Notes: a model not told the origin generated them from the letters alone. 34,059 nucleotides of DNA from Candidatus Poribacteria bacterium (GCA_009845545.1 VXZK01000055.1:1-34059), one strand, 5' to 3'; positions 16,440 through 25,531 are shown, numbered from the stretch's first letter. A program made the numbers and translations.

Positions 16440-18230
16440 ATGGCGAAAAAACAAGTTGTGGCGATAGATATCGGCACACACACAGCGAAAATGGTTCAGC
16501 TTGAACAGTCATCTGCAGGGACGCGTCTTATCAACGCGGATATTGTGACGTACACAGACACAGGCGACCAACAGCAGGTGGCGAAATCTGTGGAAAACCT
16601 TTGCGCATCCTTAGGAAAACCGCCGAAGCAACGGAACTTAAGTTCGATCTTCAACCGAAATAAGACGGAAGTTGTTCTCGCACTGCCGCGATCCTTGGTG
16701 AGCACAAAACGTTTAGCCAATTTACCTGCAGCAACTGATGAGCAACTCGCGAATATCGTTGAGATTGCCGCAGAAGCAGAACTGCCTTTTCGGGTTGAGG
16801 AAGCAATCTTTACTTACCACGATGTGCGCCAGGCATCAGACGCGACTTCGGTGGAGTTGATATCTACCCGTCGCGCATCGGTCACAGATTATATGGATCC
16901 CCTTGAGCAAATGGGTGTTTCTGTATCGGGCGTTACGCCTTCGATGATAGCTATTGCTGAAGCCGCAACGAGCAGCGGATGTACCAAACCGACATTTATT
17001 GTTGACATCGGTGCTGCGCAAACAGATTTCTGTTTCGTTGAGGACGGCGCACTTCAGTTTTCGAGAAGTTTTCGGTTGGGCGGGGACAACCTGTCTACGC
17101 AGGTCAGTCGCGCATTGGATATTGACAGTGAAACCGCTGCAGAAGAAAAGCGACACATCGCCGCGGATGAGGCACCCACCGCTACGTGGACAGCCGAGTT
17201 GGTGAGCGAACTCCAGCGTTCTATTGCTGCTGCGACTATGCATCGAGATTCGGATAACTTTGACACAGTGGAAGAAACCGGTATATCTCACGAGAGCACA
17301 CGCGCCGATGCGGAAACCGAACTTTGGTTATGTGGCGGGGGGGCGCGTGTCCCTAACCTTGCAGCAGCTTTGGAAGCGGAACTTGACCTGCCAACGCATT
17401 TGTGGAATCCACTTCAGGCTACTGAACAACAGGCAACCATTAAAATTGACCCTGGACGATCAGAAGCCAAAGCGGTACTTGACGAATCGGGCGATACGCT
17501 TGCAGTTCCATTAGGGGTCGCGTTGAGCGCGTTGAATCCACAAGCAACACAGGTCTCTTTGTTGCCGAAAGAGGCAGCCGAGACGCTGACGCAAACAACC
17601 CGGCAGCACCAGATTTTTGCAGCTACCGGGTTGGGGGTTTTGATCGTTGGTGGGATCCTTTTTGGCGGTTATACCCTTCAACGTTCACAAAAGCATAGAG
17701 CCGAAATGGTAGAGGCACAACTCGCCGGATATGCGCAACCCGTGGCTGCCGCAAAAGCGCAGCTTGGACGAGAATTGGCACTCACTGAGATGTTGGCACA
17801 TAATATCTCACCGCTTGATATTTTACACGCACTCAGCGAGATGTTTCGCGATAGAACACAGGTCGCTTGGACGAATTTCAATATTACCAATCTCCATACG
17901 CCTCAGACAGCGCGCATTACGTTCAATTTGGAGGGGGCCTCCCATAACGCTATAAATAGTCTTTTAGGGGCACTGGATCGTTCTGGCGTTTTTACCAATG
18001 TTCGACCGGGTGAAGTTACAACCATTTCTCAAAATAGAAAACAGATTTTCCAAGTGCAGGTCCGGTGTAACTTAACGGCTTCTGCTGTCCAGGCTTTCGC
18101 TAAGAAACGCTATCCGATGCCCGATCCTCAGATTGATGAACCTGAAAAGGAAGCAGAACTCTCCATCGCACCCCCTGCGTCAAAAAATCTTGAAAGTGAA
18201 GAAAATAAAAAAGTCGACAAAGAGGAATAA
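16440..18230 (+). CDS. gspL: GspL-type platform protein (PilM-like plus PilN-like)
   Basis: GspL links the cytoplasmic ATPase GspE to the periplasm. The 596-residue protein has a PilM-like actin fold at about 1-380 with the phosphate-1 motif VVAIDIGTHTAKMVQLE (6-22), IVDIGAAQTDF (187-197) and LCGGGARVPNL (297-307). One membrane helix follows (about 391-412), then a PilN-like periplasmic ferredoxin-fold domain (about 420-545) and an acidic, Lys-rich tail. Type IV pilus systems encode the two halves as separate PilM and PilN; here they are one chain, as in GspL. The ATG at 16440 has GAGG at 16431-16434 and was preferred to an upstream TTG. The neighbouring gspM fits. Confidence 0.88.
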   Translation: MAKKQVVAIDIGTHTAKMVQLEQSSAGTRLINADIVTYTDTGDQQQVAKSVENLCASLGKPPKQRNLSSIFNRNKTEVVLALPRSLVSTKRLANLPAATDEQLANIVEIAAEAELPFRVEEAIFTYHDVRQASDATSVELISTRRASVTDYMDPLEQMGVSVSGVTPSMIAIAEAATSSGCTKPTFIVDIGAAQTDFCFVEDGALQFSRSFRLGGDNLSTQVSRALDIDSETAAEEKRHIAADEAPTATWTAELVSELQRSIAAATMHRDSDNFDTVEETGISHESTRADAETELWLCGGGARVPNLAAALEAELDLPTHLWNPLQATEQQATIKIDPGRSEAKAVLDESGDTLAVPLGVALSALNPQATQVSLLPKEAAETLTQTTRQHQIFAATGLGVLIVGGILFGGYTLQRSQKHRAEMVEAQLAGYAQPVAAAKAQLGRELALTEMLAHNISPLDILHALSEMFRDRTQVAWTNFNITNLHTPQTARITFNLEGASHNAINSLLGALDRSGVFTNVRPGEVTTISQNRKQIFQVQVRCNLTASAVQAFAKKRYPMPDPQIDEPEKEAELSIAPPASKNLESEENKKVDKEE

Positions 18231-18280
18231 GATATACGTTTCCGCGAAATAAAAATCACGCTTCTACAAAGGATAGATTT

Positions 18281-19573
18281 ATGGAATTGGATTTCCAATT
18301 AACACCACGGACCAAAATCCTGCTCGGTATTTTGGGCGCAGTACTTCTGATTTTGATCGGCATACAAGGGGTTCCTGCCTTTTATCGTCTCTTTGCGAAT
18401 CAGGGTGCCAAAGCTAAACAGGAACAGTTGTTGAACGTTGAAAATTTAGTGCATGCTGCAGAGGTGCTTAAACCCATTGAGTCCGAAATTTATAAGGCGA
18501 CCGGGTTGGCAAGCACAGAGGAACAGCAAGCACGGAGCGGTAATCAAAGTGCTGCAACGGTCTTTGACACGCAACTTCCGGAAACTGTCATTCGCGCGCG
18601 CGTGGATGCCTTGGTTAAACGCGCCGGTATCCAGCAAAATTATCAACTCCTGACAAAACCTGGCTCTGGTAAACAGACCCAAAAATTAACAATGCAAAAT
18701 CGTGAACGTCTTGTCCGCTATCTCTATCTCAAACATATAGAGGCAGAGGAAAGAGAACTTACAGAGATCGCAGAGCAGTCAGCGGAAGCGGACACATTTG
18801 ATATGATGATGGACGCATGGTTGACTGGAACAGAATCTGAGGGAGACGCAGGTGGAAAAGCGGAAGAAACAGACGAAGAAGCATCGTCTGGAGCAGAACT
18901 ATCCACGGAAAAATCTGAGTCGATTGATGAAGCACAGCCAGAAAACCCAAGAGCAGCTGCAGCACGATGGGAATTCGTCTCAATGCCTGAGACGATACCG
19001 CTCACTGTTCGGGCGAAACTTGCAGGATATATCAAAAGCATGGTGACCCAGCAACTGCGCGGCGCAACGGATTTCAGGCAAGGTTTCTTTGAAGCACAAG
19101 TGCTGAAAATTAGAACCCCTGCTACGCCCGGTATCTTCGGTATTGGCGCAAAGCCCGCTACTGTTGAGGTCCAGCTCCGAAAAGATAGTGTACTATTGGA
19201 TATTCTCATGCAGGCACCGGACGCGTACGCTGAGGAACCGACAGACATAGGCGAATTTCAATCAGCACTCGTCAAGTATATTGAAAAGATTCAAAAGCAG
19301 AGTGCAACCCTTTTGGAGCAACTCGCTTTAGCACCACCAACTTACGAAACGCAACTTTACACCGTTGAAATGAAATTCAAAACAGATCTCGAAAAACTCG
19401 TTAACTTGAACCGTCTTATTGAAACAGATGCTAAATGGTTAATAGTCCGCGATTTGCGAATCTCTGCTGATAAGCAGGGATCCGCTACCGGAGGAGCGCG
19501 CGGGCGGAATCGTGGCGGGGATGACGCAACAAACTTGAATGTTGATATACTTCTTATCGCTCGAATATTCTAA
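18281..19573 (+). CDS. gspM: GspM/PilO-like platform protein
   Basis: The 430-residue inner-membrane protein has a short cytoplasmic N-terminus, one membrane helix (about 13-30) and a periplasmic domain that starts with a coiled-coil-like stretch. Its C-terminal portion (about 360-430) has the alternating strand/helix pattern of the PilO/GspM ferredoxin-like domain, which pairs with GspL. It is much longer than a typical GspM or PilO (about 160-210), partly through an acidic low-complexity linker at about 183-222. The assignment rests on position after gspL, topology and the C-terminal pattern rather than on strong motifs. Confidence 0.72.
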   Translation: MELDFQLTPRTKILLGILGAVLLILIGIQGVPAFYRLFANQGAKAKQEQLLNVENLVHAAEVLKPIESEIYKATGLASTEEQQARSGNQSAATVFDTQLPETVIRARVDALVKRAGIQQNYQLLTKPGSGKQTQKLTMQNRERLVRYLYLKHIEAEERELTEIAEQSAEADTFDMMMDAWLTGTESEGDAGGKAEETDEEASSGAELSTEKSESIDEAQPENPRAAAARWEFVSMPETIPLTVRAKLAGYIKSMVTQQLRGATDFRQGFFEAQVLKIRTPATPGIFGIGAKPATVEVQLRKDSVLLDILMQAPDAYAEEPTDIGEFQSALVKYIEKIQKQSATLLEQLALAPPTYETQLYTVEMKFKTDLEKLVNLNRLIETDAKWLIVRDLRISADKQGSATGGARGRNRGGDDATNLNVDILLIARIF

Positions 19574-19714
19574 CTTTACTGAATTTGATAGTTCGGTTTA
19601 GGTCTTAAAAAAACTGTCTAAATCTTACTGGCGTCCTTTTATGGAATTCTTGTATCAGAAGACTCCGGCGAGGTTGACAGGAAAATGTGATAAAACAAAA
19701 AAGGATCGGATGTT

Positions 19715-22642
19715 ATGCAAGGACAAAAATTCTTAATTATTTCGCTACTCTGTTTCGGATTACTGATCGCTGGAACTGTTGAACTGCAGGCACAGCAAGA
19801 GCAGCCGATGCGCGTCGCACAAACCGATGAACAAGGACGCGCAATCCGTTTTGACTTTAACTTTACAAGCCAGGAACTCAAAGGCGTTCTTGAATGGCTT
19901 TCACGAGAAACAGATCTCACTATTATCGCGAGTGAAAACGACATTCGCGAGAAACAGTTCTCCCTCATTAATCTCAGAAATGTGACAATTGAAGAAGTTG
20001 TCGAACAAATTAAAACTGTCCTGACACAATACGATCTCACTCTCATCCAAACCGATAGCACGCTCTTAGTCACAACCTTCACGCGCGCTATGAGAACAAA
20101 AGGGATCGTCAAAAGCATTACACCTGACCCTGATCTCGTTGATATGACCGATGAGATTCAAACCTATATCATTCAATTGACGAATGTAGTTGCCTCAGAA
20201 CAGGTGGACCGCCTCAAACCGCTCCTTAATAGTCAAGCACATATTTTCGCCGATACCGCAACAAACTCGCTTATCATAACCGATGTCTCCTCCAATATAC
20301 ACCGAATCGTTACAATTCTACAAGTTGCTGACACAGGTGAAAGATTGCCCGCATTAAAGATCCTCGTCATCCCGCTCGTTTATGCGGATGCCAACGGTGT
20401 GGCACAAGCACTCACAAACATTTTTAGAGAAAGGGGCGACGAACAGCAGGCTGGTAGTATCCGTGTTACCGCGGAAGAGGCGAGAGCCGCTGCGGAACAG
20501 ATGAAAACCGAAGGCACCGGTTACGAAGTTCTTGACGGCACCATCCAGATTATGGCTGAAACCAACTCCAATTCACTCATCCTCAAAGCCTCTGAAGCAA
20601 ACTTGGTATTCTTGCAAGAAATCGTCAAGGAACTTGATGTATCACCAACCTCACAGACCGAAATCAAAACTTTTCGGCTTCAGTACGCAGCCGCTGAGGA
20701 TGTCGCAGAAACGCTCCGAGAAGTACTTACTGGTGAGAATCGAGACAATCGCCGTAGGATGGATGCCTGGGATCGCGCAAGATTAAGGAACTGGCGGCGT
20801 GAACAAGGAGTTGACCAACAAGGTATCGTCGGAGACGTTAATGTCTCTCCCAACGCGCGCCTCAACATTATCGTGGTCTCCTCGGATCCACGCAACTTCT
20901 CTATCATTGAAAAGGTTATCCAAGAACTTGACCAAGCCGAGACACAAGAAGAAATTAAACTCTATTTTCTGAAGTTTGCTGATGCTGAAACCCTCGTGCC
21001 GAGCCTGCAAGACCTCTTTGAAGGCGGCAGTGCCGGTGCCGATAGAGACCGCCCTTGGTGGGACCGCCGGGACCGGGAACCCACTGAAAACGGAGGCTTC
21101 GGCGTGCAAGGAGAGGTACATCTCGTCGCGGACACGCGCCTCAACGCAATCCTCATCTCAACAAGTGCACAGAACTTTGAAACCATTGATAACCTCATCG
21201 CCAAACTCGATGTTAACATGCCGGACCAGGAATGGGGCACTCGCATGTATAAACTCAAATACGCTGATGCTGAAAATATCGCTGCTGTCATCAATAACGT
21301 CTACCAAGGCAGCTCCGGAAGCAGCAGCCGGAGCTTCTTCTTCCTCCCCCAAAATCAGCGGAATCAGACACAAGGGTCATTGGCAGGCAATGTCACCGCT
21401 GAACCCTATCCTACGCTGAATGCTGTCATCATCTCAACGGCTACACAGCGTAACTTTGAGCTCATCTCACAGTTTATCGACTCTATGGATACACCGACAC
21501 CGGAGGGGCAGAAAGAAATCACTGAGACAATTCGCCTTGAATACGCAGATGCAACGCAACTTGAGACAGTTTTGCAACAGGTGTGGGAAGGTGAAGACGG
21601 GGGGGGCGGCTTCAGCTTTAGCAGGTTCTTTGCTTCTGGCGGCAGGCAGCAACAGCAAGATATTAACTCCTTGAGCGGAAAAGTCACTGTCTTCGCTGAT
21701 CCTAATACCAATTCTTTGATTATTACGACGCTCCAGCGATATATGCCCGATGTCATAGCACTCATTCAGGAGTTGGATATCGTACGTGGGCAGGTCTGGA
21801 TAGATATCCAAATTCTTGAAGTGACGCTCGATGAGACCACCAAACTCGGTATTGAACTTACAGCGCAAGAAAACAAAATCTTCGGGGTATCTCCCGTCCC
21901 CGGCAATCCGCTGGTTGGCGAACTTGATAGCCAGCTCGGACTTGATCAGGAAATCTCAGGGTTTAACCTCGGTTTGGCGACCAAAGAGTATATGGCACTC
22001 CTCCATACACTCATGCGAGAGAACAAGGTGCAAACCCTCTCAACCCCGTCGTTTTTGACACGAGATTCCAGACCCGCTACATGGAGCAGTGGCCGCCGTA
22101 TCCCGTATCTCCAAAGCGTTGATACGACCAGTATTTTGGGCGAGGCCGTCTCGCAACCGCTCTTCAACTACGATTTTATTGATCCACCCGTCGGCATTAA
22201 CATTTCGCTCACACCTTACATCGCTAAATCGCAAGCAGGTGAGGACGGTAAACGCACCATCGGTTTGGATATTACAAACATCAGTGCCAGCAACTTCATT
22301 GAGTTCACCGACTTCAATGCACCTATCACCGATGACAACTCCATCAGTGCCTATATTGATGTCAAAGATGGACAACAGATTGTTGTCGGAGGTATCATCC
22401 GTAAGAAGCAGAAACAGGTAGAGAGTAAGCTTCCAATCTTAGGCGATATTCCGTTACTCGGTAGACTCTTCAAAAGTACTGAGACGCGTGTTGAAGACAC
22501 TGAGGTTGTTATCATTCTTACCCCCTATATTGTTGACATCAAGAATCCTGAGGACCTTGAGAAACTCAAGGAAAAAGCCGATAATTGGCAGAGCAACGGA
22601 ACCACCGAGATGGAGAAAACGAAGCAGGAAACAGACAAATAG
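19715..22642 (+). CDS. gspD: Type II secretion outer-membrane secretin GspD with six N1-like repeats
   Basis: GspD forms the outer-membrane channel. The 975-residue protein has a Sec signal peptide (to about 26), an N0 domain (about 45-122) and six N1/NolW-type repeats. Each repeat opens with a strand like [LK]-x-YADA or LTNVVAS and closes with a [NT]-x-L-x-[IA]-[IL]-[IV]-[SIT] strand. They begin near 150, 215, 316, 413, 509 and 604. Characterised GspD proteins have three such repeats (N1-N3) and about 650-700 residues. Gly/Ser/Gln- or Arg-rich insertions interrupt repeats 3-6. The secretin domain (about 691-940) is complete: VQTLSTPSFLTRD, the GINISLTPYI strand, the DGQQIVVGGIIR gate region and LPILGDIPLLGRLF are all present. 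No lipobox is seen. AAGGA precedes the ATG. Confidence 0.93.
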   Translation: MQGQKFLIISLLCFGLLIAGTVELQAQQEQPMRVAQTDEQGRAIRFDFNFTSQELKGVLEWLSRETDLTIIASENDIREKQFSLINLRNVTIEEVVEQIKTVLTQYDLTLIQTDSTLLVTTFTRAMRTKGIVKSITPDPDLVDMTDEIQTYIIQLTNVVASEQVDRLKPLLNSQAHIFADTATNSLIITDVSSNIHRIVTILQVADTGERLPALKILVIPLVYADANGVAQALTNIFRERGDEQQAGSIRVTAEEARAAAEQMKTEGTGYEVLDGTIQIMAETNSNSLILKASEANLVFLQEIVKELDVSPTSQTEIKTFRLQYAAAEDVAETLREVLTGENRDNRRRMDAWDRARLRNWRREQGVDQQGIVGDVNVSPNARLNIIVVSSDPRNFSIIEKVIQELDQAETQEEIKLYFLKFADAETLVPSLQDLFEGGSAGADRDRPWWDRRDREPTENGGFGVQGEVHLVADTRLNAILISTSAQNFETIDNLIAKLDVNMPDQEWGTRMYKLKYADAENIAAVINNVYQGSSGSSSRSFFFLPQNQRNQTQGSLAGNVTAEPYPTLNAVIISTATQRNFELISQFIDSMDTPTPEGQKEITETIRLEYADATQLETVLQQVWEGEDGGGGFSFSRFFASGGRQQQQDINSLSGKVTVFADPNTNSLIITTLQRYMPDVIALIQELDIVRGQVWIDIQILEVTLDETTKLGIELTAQENKIFGVSPVPGNPLVGELDSQLGLDQEISGFNLGLATKEYMALLHTLMRENKVQTLSTPSFLTRDSRPATWSSGRRIPYLQSVDTTSILGEAVSQPLFNYDFIDPPVGINISLTPYIAKSQAGEDGKRTIGLDITNISASNFIEFTDFNAPITDDNSISAYIDVKDGQQIVVGGIIRKKQKQVESKLPILGDIPLLGRLFKSTETRVEDTEVVIILTPYIVDIKNPEDLEKLKEKADNWQSNGTTEMEKTKQETDK

Positions 22643-22649
22643 CGCATGC

Positions 22650-22700
22650 TTGCCCATACAAAGCCCGGAACTGGATCTTATGGGCTTTGTACGGGGGCAA
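22650..22700 (+). other. Hairpin just after gspD
   Basis: A perfect 10-bp stem TACAAAGCCC/GGGCTTTGTA (22657-22666 with 22682-22691) is extended by TTGCCC/GGGCAA (22650-22655 with 22695-22700). No T tract follows, so it is more likely an mRNA 3'-end stabiliser or a factor-dependent stop than an intrinsic terminator. Confidence 0.65.
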
Positions 22701-22809
22701 TGCCTCTCTAATCTTTCGGGATCCTATTGCTGAGGTCTATCCTATTATCTGTTTGGCTGCTAACCCTTTAATTTTTCCCATCCTGTTATAAACATTCCCA
22801 TTTTTTTCT

Positions 22810-22863
22810 AAAAGGGAATTTCCGATCTGCTGTCTGAGACAGCGTCGGAGGTTCCCTTTTTTA
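22810..22863 (+). terminator. Rho-independent terminator of the secretion operon
   Basis: AAAAGGGAA...TCCGA (left arm from 22810) pairs with TCGGA...TTCCCTTTT (to 22860), with an inner stem GCTGTC/GACAGC, and the arm continues into a run of six T ending at 22862. The reverse strand has four T at the far end, so it may work weakly in both directions for the converging glycosyltransferase remnant. Confidence 0.85.
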
Positions 22864-22868
22864 CTCCA

Positions 22869-23549
22869 CTATCGGATATGCCGATAGAGTTTGGCAAGCT
22901 GTTCCGGTGAGAATTTTAAAAAATAGAGGAGCGTTATCAGCCAGTTGTTGACTGTGGTGCGGACAATCCCTTTTGTTTCCCACCGCCGCGCAGAGATATG
23001 GATTTGTGGTATACCGAGCGTTGTTGTGCCTAGTTTACAAAGGTTTTTTTAAAATTCCATCTCTTCCTAGATTGGAATCTCTGGTAAGCCGCCGATTTTC
23101 TCGAAATCGGCGCGCGTTAGAAAAATACCGCTATCTCCATAAAATACCTTCAGATATTTCCCGCGTATGTTCCCCGCTATTTCAATCGCACGATAGAGGA
23201 TGTTTTTACCATCAATTTTTTGACGAAATCCGCCCCCGACGTAGCCCGAAGAGAGTGCTGTTTCGACTGCTGCTAATGCCCCGGACTCGAGCCAAATATC
23301 AGCGTGTAGAAAGGTGAGAATGTCGCCTGATGCAGCGGCTGCGCCTGCATTTAACTGCTTCGCGCGTCCGCGCACAGATGTAACCACCTTCCCATACTTT
23401 TCCGCAATAGGAACCGAGCCATCAGTACTCCCGCCATCTACAATGATGAGTTCGTGGCTTCCCAATTCAGACTGAAGTTCAGAGAGCGTCTGCTCCAAAA
23501 TCTTCGCTTCGTTCAGAATTGGAATGATAATTGATATTTTCGGGGACAT
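22869..23549 (-). pseudogene. TIGR04283-like glycosyltransferase interrupted by two in-frame stops
   Basis: The intact part (23067-23549, 160 codons) is a GT-A family-2 glycosyltransferase with ISIIIPILNEA at the start, IIVDGGSTDGS, and GRAKQLNAGAAAASGD followed by FLHAD. These are typical of the TIGR04283 subfamily. The frame then meets TAG (23067-23069), reads EEMEF, meets TAA (23049-23051) and continues without a frameshift for 59 sense codons to TAG at 22869. That continuation includes SARRWE, the next conserved block of the family, and ends in FSPEQLAKLYR. The full length of about 226 codons equals the family norm. The first stop sits where the family has the residue before its ED motif, so a truncated product would lack the catalytic-base region. 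It follows the cyclase gene by 13 bases. Confidence 0.9.
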
Positions 23550-23562
23550 TGCCGGGCGCGAC

Positions 23563-25290
23563 CTAAGCGGATGTTTGCGCGAACTGATTCAGGGCAAGTA
23601 TCGGAAAGACAGATGCATAAATCGGGTCCGCGTATCCGCCAATAATCTCCCAATAGATACCGACGCACTGCTCTCGCCATGAGCCATCTTCCCGCTGATG
23701 TTTGAGTAGAAACTTTATGCCACTTTGTGCTGCACGGTTTTCGGGGTTCACTTGTAAGAGGGCATAAGTGCTCCAAGCTGTCTGTTCTACTGTGCTTTCC
23801 GTCGGATTGCCGAACATATCTTCGCCCCACCCGCCATCTGCATTTTGGCTGTGTTCTAACCATTCAACACCACGCTGAATTTCTGCTACGTTTTTCAGAC
23901 CAACTTTCACAAGCGCGGTGATAGCACACGCGGTACCGTATGTGTCTTTTGCCAGCCAGAGGTCCCGCCAATAGCCATCTCGATGGATTTGGCGACGAAG
24001 CCAGTTGATACCCCGCTGCATTTCACTTTCTATATCCGATTTATCAGTGCTATCAATGTTGCTAAAAGCAAGCAGTGCCTCAATCGCATGGGCTGTGATG
24101 CTGACACACCCAACATCTCCTTGGCCGGGTTGATATGTACTCCAACTGCCATCGCGGACTTGTTGCGTCTTTAACCAGGCAATCCCGCGATGAATCGCGT
24201 CGTCTAAGGTTTGATGATCCGTGGAACCATCTACGCGGCGCGAGCGTATGAGTGCCAGCGTGCCGAGGGCTGTATCGTCCGCGTCACTTGGGAGGGTACT
24301 ATCACCTAATCCGGAAAATGCCCATCCGCCATCCGCGTTTTGATGGTTGACAAGCCACTGGGCGGCAGATTTTACTTTAACTGTAAGCTCGGCATTCTCA
24401 GGTACAGCCGCTTGCACTTCTGTGAGGGCGATGATGCTCAACGCTGTGTCCCAAACATTGAGGTTTAATGCCTCTCGACATCCACCATCAGAATTTCGAG
24501 TCTTGTGGAGCCAAGCAATACCGCGTTCAATGAGTTCGCCGATTTCTTCATCCACTTCCCATTGCTCTTGTAGTTCAATGAGTGCTAAGACCGAGAGTGC
24601 CGTGATATAATTCACTCGAAACCAGCTGCCATCGCTGAGCACATGTGTTTTCAGCCAAGCGACCAGTGCCGCGATCATCTCAGGACGTTTTGCAGTATTC
24701 AGTTCAATTAAGATGAAAACAGGAACAAGTGTATGTTGTTCAGCAATGAACAGCGCGTCAAACATTGCTGTGTTGAACATCGCTACGGGTGGCAGCCGAT
24801 GTCTCGGCGGTTTCAATCGACTGCCAAGGAATGGTACCTTTGTTAATTGCCGTGCTAATTTCATTAAAGGTAGGGCGTTTTCTGATAGCGTAAGTTCGTT
24901 CCAGTCGAATTGGTCGAAAGCCGCGTCCGCCAATTTGACTAAGGCAAGATGCGGCGCGAATTGCGGAATAGATACCAGCAGCTTTTCGAGAGACGGATCT
25001 GGCGCGCGTTGGTGAATTTGACCCAAAATCAAGCGCACAAATCGCGTCGCTTCTACGTTTGATATGTTCGCAGTATCCAATCCCCATCCGCCATCTGCGT
25101 TCTGGTTTTTGATAAACCATTTGATCAGAGCAGGTTCTGGGGTCTGGCCTCGCGCAAGTTGGATCCAAGCGTACGCACAGCTGGGGAAGGTACTCGAAGA
25201 GAGTTCTCCCTCAAAATTTCCGTCTTTATAGTGTTGGGCAAGCAGAAAAGCAGTGCCGCGTGCTAACGCAGATATGACTTCTTCTTTCAT
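23563..25290 (-). CDS. Squalene-hopene-cyclase-like (class II terpene cyclase) protein
   Basis: The protein is about 575 residues and built from repeated QW-type motifs (QNADGGWG, SDGSW, QNADGGWAF, VRDGSW, HRDGYW, QNADGGWGED, QREDGSW) that form the double alpha-barrel of squalene-hopene cyclases. The acid motif DADDTA (about residues 336-341) matches the catalytic DXDDTA of class II triterpene cyclases, so activity is plausible. It is shorter than most hopene cyclases (about 630-720), and no hopanoid-modifying genes lie nearby. The substrate may therefore be something other than squalene. The ATG at 25290 was chosen; a GTG at 25311 would add seven residues and has no ribosome binding site. 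A promoter lies just upstream and the gene is divergent from the TonB receptor. Confidence 0.82.
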   Translation of the reverse strand: MKEEVISALARGTAFLLAQHYKDGNFEGELSSSTFPSCAYAWIQLARGQTPEPALIKWFIKNQNADGGWGLDTANISNVEATRFVRLILGQIHQRAPDPSLEKLLVSIPQFAPHLALVKLADAAFDQFDWNELTLSENALPLMKLARQLTKVPFLGSRLKPPRHRLPPVAMFNTAMFDALFIAEQHTLVPVFILIELNTAKRPEMIAALVAWLKTHVLSDGSWFRVNYITALSVLALIELQEQWEVDEEIGELIERGIAWLHKTRNSDGGCREALNLNVWDTALSIIALTEVQAAVPENAELTVKVKSAAQWLVNHQNADGGWAFSGLGDSTLPSDADDTALGTLALIRSRRVDGSTDHQTLDDAIHRGIAWLKTQQVRDGSWSTYQPGQGDVGCVSITAHAIEALLAFSNIDSTDKSDIESEMQRGINWLRRQIHRDGYWRDLWLAKDTYGTACAITALVKVGLKNVAEIQRGVEWLEHSQNADGGWGEDMFGNPTESTVEQTAWSTYALLQVNPENRAAQSGIKFLLKHQREDGSWREQCVGIYWEIIGGYADPIYASVFPILALNQFAQTSA

Positions 25291-25326
25291 AGTTTTCACA
25301 TCCTGTATCACTCAATTTTAATGTAT

Positions 25327-25356
25327 AGTTTAGCATACAAGAACTCCTGAAGTCAA
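25327..25356 (-). promoter_or_regulatory. Sigma-70-type promoter for the cyclase gene
   Basis: On the minus strand TTGACT (25351-25356) and TAAACT (25327-25332) are 18 bp apart, with a TGC directly before the -10 that resembles an extended -10. It lies about 37 bases before the ATG. Confidence 0.6.
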
Positions 25357-25458
25357 TGTTTTTAGTCGGGAATCGGTAAAACGAGCGTCCCTTGCTGTAC
25401 ATTGGTAACCACACCTTTCGCGAACTAAACGCTTCTAAAATTGTCCTATCGTACATAG

Positions 25459-25488
25459 TTGACGACGGCTGCCAAAATGTGCTATAAT
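25459..25488 (+). promoter_or_regulatory. Strong sigma-70-type promoter for the TonB receptor
   Basis: TTGACG (25459-25464) and a perfect TATAAT (25483-25488) are separated by 18 bp. TGC before the -10 makes an extended -10. Transcription would start near 25495, about 35 bases before the ATG. Confidence 0.8.
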
Positions 25489-25492
25489 AGTC

Positions 25493-25515
25493 GTATAGAA
25501 GTAGATATACTATAC
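25493..25515. promoter_or_regulatory. Inverted repeat at the expected transcription start
   Basis: GTATAG (25493-25498) and CTATAC (25510-25515) form a perfect 6-bp-arm inverted repeat over the predicted start site of the TonB receptor transcript, a common place for a repressor operator. The repressor is unknown and the site does not resemble a Fur box. Confidence 0.4.
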
Positions 25516-25531
25516 GCTGAGGTACAATTGG

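Noticed and set aside
19674..19700. TTGACA before gspD as a -35 box for a separate promoter
   Set aside because: The only -10-like sequence downstream (GATAAA) is about eight bases away, and nothing suitable lies at 16-18 bp.
19639..20118. 159-codon minus-strand open frame over the start of gspD
   Set aside because: It lies antisense to a clear secretin gene, is Ser/Arg/Cys-rich and has no motif or ribosome binding site; many such shadow frames occur over the gsp genes.
9024..22642. Interpretation as a type IV pilus locus
   Set aside because: PilM/PilN/PilO-like features exist, but there is no PilT or major type IV pilin. GspG has the type II calcium-site loop and GspK the Glu-lacking signature.
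23049..23069. Stop-codon readthrough or selenocysteine/pyrrolysine recoding of the glycosyltransferase
   Set aside because: Two different stop codons five codons apart, in a family with no such residue and with no recoding signal visible; decay is simpler.
23727..25015. Several plus-strand open frames opposite the cyclase gene
   Set aside because: They are short, overlap each other and the minus frame with QW motifs, and show no family features.
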